A program made the translations under genes and the position numbers. A DNA stretch of 64,000 nt from Enoplolaimus lenunculus (lineage: Eukaryota; Nematoda; Enoplea; Enoplida; Thoracostomopsidae). This document shows positions 55,408 to 64,000 of this stretch, in pieces. Positions within the stretch are counted from its first letter, which is position 1. Every line of letters begins with the position of its first letter. The notes under the pieces are model-generated. The model saw nothing but the letters and a program-made list of their open reading frames with translations. It did not search any database and had not been told where the DNA came from. The DNA is taken from the NCBI GenBank assembly GCA_030248215.1, contig JASANG010003177.1:1-64000 (forward strand), in the 5' to 3' direction.

Positions 55408-58400
55408 CATTGTGGTGTAGTGCATGAGATAAAGGTTTTAAATTTTTCGTGTTCTCTTTGTTTATATGTAGATTTGTACGTATGTGTACAGTTTACGTTT
55501 ACATCGCTAAGTGTTCATTGATCTATGATGCAGTGCAAAAAATGGCCAATTGCCTCAATTTACCGCTGTGAACTTCAATGTGCGTAAGTATTGTTGTGTC
55601 GAGTGTGAATCGGACAAACTGACAGGACGTAGGGGCGTAGTCAGAATTTCATTTCGCTGTATATATAGTTTCGTTCGAAGTTGGTGTGCCCGGAGAACGT
55701 GGCGAATGTGAGCCTTTTTGGGCCCCAGGAACCAGCATGTTTTATTCTAAAACCAGTTAAATTCTCGTATAAATTTAAGGGATATATCCCCGTTTTTCTT
55801 ACTTTGTATGTTCCCCTGACGACGGAATGCAGTCAAGGAATGATCGCCGCGCTATGGATAGTCATCGTGTGTCTTTTCGCGTCTCACGCCAAACGTATTT
55901 ATTCATCATAAACTTTATAGTTTGAACTTTAGTCGTTTTGGAATTTAATTTCAATGCCGGCAAAAGGTATTTTGAGCGGGCCTCTTATGCCTCAGAAGAA
56001 GTGTGCCGCTGTCGTGGAAATTGAATCAGGGCCTTTGAGTCAGTGAAGGATTTTAACTTCGGGTGCACTAGGATGGGTACATGTTGCGGTCAGTGTGGTT
56101 TGGTTGTATAATTGTGGCTTTGGGAAAATTAGTAGTGACGTTCGATAAGTGGAGCTGTTTGGATAAAATGGTCTTTGTCGAATGGTGCCAACGCGGAAGC
56201 AGTTGTTTAGCCGTATTTCGTGGCGTGAAATAAATTTAGGGACACTCGACTCAGCGCTGTGAATTGCGTTTAGTTTCACATATATTTAGATTGCTTAAGT
56301 TTTCACACTTATGTATTTGGAATCAAAGGCTTCTTTGGACATCATAAACGAATTTTTCACAAATTCATAGTTACATGTTAAAAAATGATGAGAGAAGGTT
56401 ATGAGAAGCAAAAATATGCAAAAATTTTTTAAATTATTACCAGTTTGGGCTCGCGGTATCTTCCTCTTTGAGTAGAATACCCGAAAACAATCGGTTTCGT
56501 TACGATGAAATTTTTAGGTTTAGTAAACGTATACGACAATTGGTCGCCCAACCAGTTGTCGCAAAACAGTGTCCTAATGCCTGATAATCAATCTAAGCAT
56601 ATTCATAAGCGTAATCCTAAGCCTAAGCCTAAGCCTGAGCATAGTGATTGGTGAAGAAATGTGTTGTGCGACGAATTGTCGTGCGTGATACCGTATTTCT
56701 TACATTGCACTGGTGGTCTCAGATTGGTTTTTCGAGGGGTGCAATTCAGGTTTGAATTTTCTCCATTTTTACGTCCAAAAATCAACTGTATTCTCAACTT
56801 AGGGGAGCGGGCACCTTCCACCCTCCTATGTCCGCCCGCGATATATTGTCTTATAAACTACCGTCACTCCAAAGCTACGAGTTTTTGAAAACGGTCGTTT
56901 GATCTAGATTATTGAAGTTGTATTTTAGTGTGATTTAATATATATCCATATCCCGAAATGTTTCCAAAATTTTGAGAGGTGATTTTTTGATGTGTCATAA
57001 AACGAAATGCCGCCGTGTATTTGAATAGAAAAGTATTATCTTACGTACCAATTTTTGGGGTGGAAGGGAATTGCCTGTGCGCTGCCGCTTGCATTAAAGT
57101 ATATTTCCAGTAGAATTGACGAGAGGGTCAAGAGATTGAAGTGTTCATTTGATTAAGTCGGATACGTTTAAGACAAAATTTTTTTCACATAAAGTAGTTT
57201 TTTTTAAGAAATAACAATCTGGGGGAGGTTAAGTGAATGGTCGATGGGTATTAATGATAATTGCAGGTATAAGAGATGGGGTAGAAACGCTAGTGCGAGT
57301 GGCTGTGATTTGGTGATCTTTGTCAGTTGTTTTTGGTAGTTTGTTTTGGATGAGGAACTATGGGAATTTTGTTAATTTGTGCTTTGTTTCTGAATGCAAA
57401 AATAATGAAGGTGCAATTGGATAAGGGTGTCAAAAAATGGAATTCATTGGTGGAAATGGGCCGGATTTCGAACTGATACCGAGTTGTGTGTAATAGCCAA
57501 AAATTTTGAAGTGTAACAGTTTTGTATATAAATGCTGAGAAATGACGGTATTTATGATGTTTGTTGTAATTTAAGCTTAAGCGTAAGTTTAGGGATTGGC
57601 TTACCTGAACCTTTCGTCCAAAGCTATGGCTTAACTTTAAATATGGGGGAAGTGCAGAAGAGCCGTAATTTATTTTAAAAATTGATTGTTTAGTAATTAT
57701 TCTTGTGTTACATTTCGGTTCCAGCGTCGGCAGAAAATCCGGTATATTTTCCTACTTTCCGTTTTCAGTAATTTTTATATCCGGTTGTGACCAACTAGTG
57801 CCATAACATGCAGCGTATTCTGCAATTTTGTTAATGTACGGCGTGGTGTTGTGTAATCTAGTCGTTTTTGATAAAATTATTGATTTAAATGTTTAGTATC
57901 TTTAAATAAGGTTATTGACTTTTAGTCTTTGTTGAATTTTAGATTCTTTATCCATACATATATTTGAATGCTGTGCCCACGGTTCCTGAAGGTCTCTGAT
58001 CGTATAAATATAGTCCTGAATTCTATATAAATTCGTTTAAATTTTGAAACAAAATGCTTCGAATGACATTGTTTTGTTTTGTTATAAAAGTCAACAAGTT
58101 TGCAGTTTTTAAGTTTTAACTCAATTTTTACACAAGAGCTGTAGCTGAAGCAGTTCAGCGATTGCCTTGTGTTCGTATCTTGAGAAACAAAGGGCTGTTG
58201 TTGTGAGATTCGTCGACTTAAAGACGAGGCGATAAAACTTTATTATTCAGTTTTGAAATTTTTTGTTGACACGAAGGTTGTTAAAAGTTGGAGGCGAGTT
58301 GTCTGTCTGCAGTGAGCGAACAAGTTGAGTGCCCGTGGAGCAAGTAGGGCCTTTGTCTTGGAAGCAGGTGTGAGTAATTGGTGTTTGGTGCTTTTATTTG

Positions 58401-59824
58401 TAGTGGATAAATAGGTGTTGTGCATTGCATTTTGGTAGCAGTCGGTTTTTGAAATTTTTTATGTTAGCTATGTATGCGTGGAACTGATCATGTCTATTTA
58501 ATTGTATTATTAATGGTCTTGGTATGGGTACATACCTATCGGTATTTTCTTTATATTATGCGGTTTCCATTTGCGACTGTACATTTTGTACTGATGTTTT
58601 AGTATGTGTTAGAATTCAAAGGTTGTCGAATGCTTGTTTAGCACAAATTAATGTGCAGGGTTTAGCTAAATTTTCAAATAGCACTGTTCGAAATCAACAG
58701 TAAACCAGCTGCATTGCAACGGTTTCACATCGTTCGCCTTGTATGTTATGCGAACAGGCTCACAGGCAAGTCGGGCAGGGGGGAGGTGAGTGTAATTGTG
58801 TTAAAAATCAATTTGTGGGGTGACGGTTTATAGTTTTAGTTTGCGATGATGCGAAAAATGTTTTTCAGACAAACGATTTTTGGAGGTTTGAGATTGTACA
58901 ATATTTGTATTAATTGTCACAATTTGAAAGTGGCAATGTGGTTGTAGAGTTTATTGGTTTGAACGATCTATAATGTACATTTTAACTTTATACCAATATA
59001 ATTATTGCAGTGTTTCAGCATGTAAGTAACGCTAAATATTTACGTTGGTGTCATAATCAGAATTGCTAAAACTTTGATCAGAAATTTGATGTAGGGATAC
59101 ATACAACATGAGGTAGATTTTTTGCTTGAGCCATAGTAGGCGCACCTGTAATTGCATTCTGATCTGTTACTTAAGCAAAACATAATACGTATTATGTTGT
59201 GATGACAAGATTCATGACGTTTATACATTTTTGTCTTCTGCGATCTGTTATTATTTTTTAGACAGTGAATAATTGTTTGTGTGCGTAACACCTGGCGCAG
59301 TTTTGACGCGTTATAAAATTCTAATAATGGTCAAGTGACACTTTAGAACGGCAAAAAATAAACAGATTGATTGAAAATTGATTGAAAATATTTACTGAAA
59401 ATATTGAACGAAAAAAGAATAATTTCCTGCGTAACAGAAGGAGCGGAATTGTATTTTTGTTGAGAATTTTTTTTATTTTAAATAATGAACAATTTGAAAA
59501 ATAGTCTAAACAAACAAACACGACGAAGCAATGATTCACTAAAGTGTCTGTTGAACTCATTCAAAATACTGGTTCGAGTAGTTCAAAAATGACGTTGTTT
59601 GTATGGACGCACGTGGATCCAGAGATGTTTGCCGTTTTTTGGAATGTGTGTATCATCAGCTGTTGTGGCTGCGTTATTTTTGGCGTTTGGCTGGGAAGCC
59701 TTTTTGATGTATTTTAAGATTTGTTTGCGTTGTTGTCGTTGGTAGTTATTGTACGGGTTTTGCTTTTTTTGTGTTGTCACGAAGTTCTATCTATGTGATG
59801 GTTTGAACTTGTAAACTGACACAG
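55408..59824. other. long T/G-rich stretch without recognised genes
   Basis: About 4.4 kb. The 60 bases at 58321 hold 22 G against 9 C (hand count). It contains a decayed CCGGNN-type element near 57715-57800 (CCGGTTCCAGCGTCGGCAG) and short TTAGGC-like runs at 56590-56640 and 57575-57610. Open frames at 55681-55911, 56040-56279 and 56661-56888 are unrecognised. Confidence 0.5.
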
Positions 59825-59897
59825 TAAGGGTGATGTTATATTTGTCGTTCGGAGCCGTCCGACGTTAAAATAATAGAAAAGTATAGCGCCACCGTTA
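59825..59897. mobile_element. GC-rich foldback MITE, minimal copy
   Basis: TAAGGGTGATGTTATATTTG ... AAGTATAGCGCCACCGTTA, 73 bp, with CGGAGCCGTCCGACG in the middle. Confidence 0.7.
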
Positions 59898-60252
59898 TTC
59901 TGTCGTGGGCGTATCCAGGATTTTGATTTGGGATAAGGGACGGCAACATCAATTACGTAAATATATTTTGTTTTGTTTCTAAGATTATTTGTGGCAGCTA
60001 ACATTTAATCGTTAACACGAATGTGTTTGTCAAAGTATATTTGGAGGGGCTGTAGGTTTTGAAACGATAAATGTTTTACTTTTAACGGTAATATTTGAAA
60101 ATTTACCACAACACCGGAAAAAATTCCAATTACTGTGTCTTTGAATGCTGGAACATGAATTTGAACAGTAATTGAATATTTGCAAGAATTTCGGCTGAAA
60201 TAGGAATTACGGTTGAATTCTGATATGAACTTTAGTTTTGTAATATTTTTAC

Positions 60253-60556
60253 TAAAGCCATATTCACACGTGAATGTTTTTGCAGCGAAAACTTGTATGT
60301 GCAACTTGCACGTGCAAGTTTGGTTACAAAGCAACTTTGAAGTTCTTGCAGCTGCAAATTATTCACTGGAATTCATGCTATTGAATTTAATTTGCACTTG
60401 TGATACCAGTTGCAATTCGTTTGAATTTCTTGCACCAGAAGTTTGATCAGTCAATCGGAATGTTCCTTTGCACAAATAATTGCAACTGCAAGTATTTTGT
60501 GCAAGTTGCAGGTGCAAGTTCTCGCTGCAAAAACTTGCACCTGTGACTGGGGCTTA
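60253..60556. mobile_element. TGCAAGTT long-inverted-repeat element
   Basis: Left AAGCCATATTCACACGTGAA, TTTTTGCAGCGAAAACTTG, CACGTGCAAG; right CTTGCAGGTGCAAGTTCTCG, CTGCAAAAACTTGCACC, TGTGACTGGGGCTTA, its inverted form. Terminal repeats about 60 bp. The inside has further GCAAGTTGCA/TGCAACTTGC motifs. No ORF of substance. Confidence 0.8.
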
Positions 60557-60902
60557 CTTCGAATGACTTGTTTTGAAATTGTACACAAGAGATTTGTTAT
60601 TGGTTTGGTACAACAAAGTGTGATGTTGGAACTAAATTTTTGGGGTTAAGCAAATATTTAAGAAAGTTATCGCATCAATTCAAATGCGCTGATTAAGTTA
60701 GTTATGTCTCAAAAAGGTACGTTTCTGATTTTGATAGGGCACACTATGAGCCTGACGGGTTCTAAATATTGTGCTTTAAGTAGGTATTTTAAATAATATT
60801 GAAGTGTGGTTTGTGGACACAGTTTCAGTGAACTGAATTACATATGATGCGTTTAAGCTTTGAATGAGACGTATATAAAGTTGGTAAAATTGTCATTCTG
60901 GT

Positions 60903-61052
60903 TAGAGTTGCGCTAAACTTTTTAATTATTTTAATGCCGTCCGTCGCCCGAACGGTGCCATCCGTCAACGTGCAGTATCGAACGTCAATTACTTACGTAC
61001 GATACTGTATGGAGACGGACGGCGGCTTGCGACCACCAGTATGGAGCAACGC
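60903..61052. mobile_element. GC-rich foldback MITE copy
   Basis: TAGAGTTGCGCTAAAC ... AGTATGGAGCAACGCT, core GCCGTCCGTCGCCCGAACGG and GAGACGGACGGCGGC. Ends worn. Confidence 0.7.
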
Positions 61053-64000
61053 TGATGGTTGCTCTATATTAAGCGGTTTCTACGACGGCGTAATTTCGGA
61101 AACGAAAAATCATTAGACGATTTGCTGCTTGTGCAATGAATTGAGGCGTCGCGGATTAAAATTGTAATGGGGGCGTACGCCCACTACGTCATAAAAGGTT
61201 TTGTGATAATATGGTACGTAATGTCCCTGTGTTGCAATTTTTCACCTCAGAAAATTGGCATATATTATATATAGCATATAGTAAAGAAATTGCGTTTAAT
61301 AAATATTGCCGGCCGTCACCCCCGTCACAAATTTCTGGATTCGCCGCGGTCTAGGCAGATTTCACAAGTCTTACAATAGGAGCAGGAATCAAAATGGGTA
61401 GGTGTTATTTTTAATTTATAGGTTGAGCCCTCATAGATACTTCTTTTGGCTGCGTGTTCGATATGTTTACTTGTGGTGTCGACGAACTTTTCTCTGGCTG
61501 GTGACTATGATTTGGTGAGACGTAAACTGAGCGAGAACCAGACAGTTTATTAAACGCTATTTAACGCTTGGATGAATAAAATATTGTCGTCTTCGTTTCT
61601 GTTGTAGTTGAATTCAGTTATCCAAATGTTGCTTGGCAACTCAGTTTAGGTTGCAGGTACTGTTTTGTATAATGTGTGTATATACTGTTTCTCTACCTGT
61701 TTTAATGCCCATCAGTGATTGGATGAAATCACGTGGTTTTTGTCTGGAGTATATATAGGGTTTAAAAACGGTGTGTAGTCGTATGTGTTATCGAGAGTGG
61801 ATGATGTCCATCTACAGAAGAGTATGCAACTGACGCGCTAGTGCATGGCACAAAGTGTACCAGCACGCGTTGCATTTTTGCTTGACCCCCTCCCCCTGCT
61901 TTCTGGGGTGGGTAGTCACCATTTAAGCTACGTACATAGTAAGAGAAATAAAGGGATATATATCCTTTTGTGAAATTTTTAGACAAAAAATACACTTTTA
62001 ACAGGAACTAGATTAATATGCTGCTAGATCGTTGAGGTGGAAAAAATTTTCAGCTATTTGATTACATCCAATCTAGAAACCATTTCATACGGCGATCTAC
62101 GCCGGCAGACACCACTGGACGGCGCTAAAAGCAACAAAATTGTTAAAAAGTATGATGGCCTCCTAAAATTTTTTGTTTGCGCTTTAGTCTTACAAAGACA
62201 TATCATATTTATCGCTTTAATCGGTGTAATGTTAGAAGGTCGGTGGTGTGTTTGAAGCGGATGTTAGCACTGTAAGTATAAAGAGACTATGCTGTAATAT
62301 ATATTTATATATACATTTATAGTATAAAGTGATTACTGATGCGATTTTGAAGTTTTAGCGCCCCCCCCCCCCGGTATTCTTCGATTTTAAAAATTCCTGC
62401 CTTTTTGTATTGTTTGCTGTTTTGCTTTGTTCCGTCTAGTGTGTGTTCGTGACTGTATATGTTGTGTCATTATTAGAATCGACGGCTAGCAAGCATAGGC
62501 ATATAGACAGGGGAATAGAGGATATATGCGCTCTTTTGGAATTTCTGGAAGCAGCGGCGGATCTAGAAATTTCTGACGGAACACTCTAAGCTTAAGAATT
62601 TCGCTTAAATATTTTGGGAAAGTGTCCAGGAGCCGGATCCACAATATCTGTTTGTATTTTTCCAATTGAGCTGGAATAGAATGACCTATTTTTAAACAAG
62701 CATACTGTCTGTGAAACCCTAAAACCTTCAAAAACATAACATACTTTCCGAACGAAGCAACAATTTTAATGTTAGACGTCAAAAAATTCCCAGTAAAGAG
62801 TAGTAAGTTCCAATTAAACTAAAACATTTACAAGTCATTCATCTCACGTTTTTACTCGCAATAGAATTTCACACCAGCTGAAACGAGAGCACTAGCATAG
62901 AAATGCGTTTAATTATATGTATATTCTAGCAAAACACAGATATTCATTGTATATATTAGTATATATACGTAAAACGTATATATCACGGTTCCACCGAAAT
63001 TCCTGTTCCGGCCGGAATTCCTACGGAAAGTTACTTCGCGTTCCTTCCTGCCTTCAAAGACGTAGGAACAGGAGTTTTTACGGTTTTGATTCGAAGTTTT
63101 CGTAAATCGTATAAATATTGGAAACTTTAACTTTGAAAAAATTTTATTTCGAAATGTGGGTTTTTGCAATAAATTTAGTTTTGTTAATAAGCTGTTAAAT
63201 TAAAAAAATTTACATTGTGTTTGTGCCAAAGTTCATGATAAAATTGCTGAAAATTCGCTTAAGGAGCTTTTTGACTAGTTTTGTGATGGAACCCTGATAT
63301 ATGTATATCAACGACCCGATATTAAGCCTAACGCTTTTGCGAAGACATTGTGTAAACCTAAAAGGAAGTCTAATTTAAACTTTAACCTTAAATGTGGGAG
63401 CAAGTGTACAAGAACCACGTACCTTTTGGACATGATTCTGTGCTTTCCTCTTGTATCCTATCTGTTGTTGAAGCATCGTGCGTTATCTGTTTCTGTTATG
63501 TATTGTTAAAAGCGATGTTTACTTGTACTGGAACGGTGCCCAAAATACGTGTGGAGAGGTGTCCCAGCTTTAATATATAGATATGGTCAATGAGTTACAA
63601 TTTATTGTTAACTTGAATTCTTTCTTTTTACTGCAGCGTATCAAAACTTGAAAACATTTTTTACTTGGCCAGAAATGCAATTGCAGCAAGATGTTGAAGA
63701 CAAACACGCTGACTTGTAAAAAAACTGTTTTTGAAATTCCGGACCACCATCGTTAATATCCGGTTTCCGGTATTTTATGCCCTAGCCGGATACGGATACG
63801 TATCGGGTTGTTGCCGTATGTTAAACCGAATCCGGTTATCCGATCGCAACATGATATGTACACACAACAATGGATAATTGTTTTTTTGTTAGGATACATA
63901 ATTGTTAACACATTTCTATGCTAGTTTTGTCGTTTCAGCTTTAGTTGAAATTCTATGGCGAGGAAGCGTGAGAGGAATGAAGTGTTGATGTTTTAGTTAA
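61053..64000. other. no confident feature
   Basis: AT-rich. A 12-base C run lies at 62361-62372. Worn CCGGNN-like elements occur near 62990-63050 (GTTCCGGCCGGAATTCC) and 63740-63850 (CCGGTTTCCGG, AGCCGGATACGGATACG). A splice-like AAAATTTTCAG precedes an open frame at 62064, but no partner exon was found. Confidence 0.45.

Noticed and set aside
55681-55911. 76-codon plus-strand frame with a hydrophobic end
   Set aside because: No homology I recognise and no supporting exons; sits in a T-rich region where hydrophobic codons arise by composition.
62037-62255. Frame after an AAAATTTTCAG acceptor-like site
   Set aside because: No partner exon, no donor in a matching phase and no recognisable family.
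1-64000. LTR retrotransposons, Polintons or other virus-like elements
   Set aside because: I found no long direct terminal repeats and no reverse transcriptase, integrase, capsid or envelope-like motifs in the frames read.

Overview
The window looks like a repeat-rich nematode chromosome segment. Three things point there. The nematode telomere hexamer TTAGGC recurs in short, degenerate interstitial arrays at more than a dozen places. The coding exons are small and separated by roughly 0.3-2 kb GT-AG introns. The receptor genes look like nematode ionotropic-receptor-like proteins. An enoplean or dorylaimian nematode would fit the repeat load, but that is inference.

Genes. Three protein-coding genes are supported, all on the minus strand in the left half. 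(1) 19067 to 1892: a 13-exon polypeptide N-acetylgalactosaminyltransferase (mucin-type O-glycosylation, Golgi). Its exon phases join into one 806-residue frame with an N-terminal membrane anchor, GT-A catalytic domain, three-repeat ricin-type lectin and a long Gln/Pro-rich tail. (2) 25668 to 21222 and (3) 31898 to 28200: two tandem, paralogous ionotropic-glutamate-receptor-like genes. Each has three exons with the same intron positions and phases, and a middle exon of identical length (214 nt). Two decayed exon copies (24215-24291 and 32125-32205) show repeated local duplication and decay in this cluster. One plus-strand exon (20155-20392) may encode the end of a BAR-like helical protein. Small unidentified ORFs lie elsewhere.

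Right half (about 32 to 64 kb). I find no convincing host gene. It holds DNA-transposon debris: hAT-type MITEs with perfect or near-perfect 8-bp target duplications, a hAT transposase C-terminal remnant, Helitron/HINE-like elements ending in a hairpin plus CTGG, Tc1/mariner-like TA-flanked MITEs and TTAA-flanked MITEs. From about 42 to 62 kb the plus strand is visibly rich in T and G, as in a long transcribed intron of a plus-strand gene.

Most striking non-genic signals: a TTAA-flanked MITE family carrying a tRNA-Gly-like pol III core, one copy of which has a window-edge 816-bp palindrome where the others have a 20-bp one; hAT MITEs whose ends are arrays of CCGGNN hexamers with a different NN per subfamily; MITEs with TTAGGC telomere-like cores; a 39-bp minisatellite with a 468-bp higher-order period that grew from the end of a dispersed repeat inside a GALNT intron; and a GALNT intron without a canonical AG acceptor. 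I saw no LTR element, Polinton or other virus-like element and no CRISPR array.
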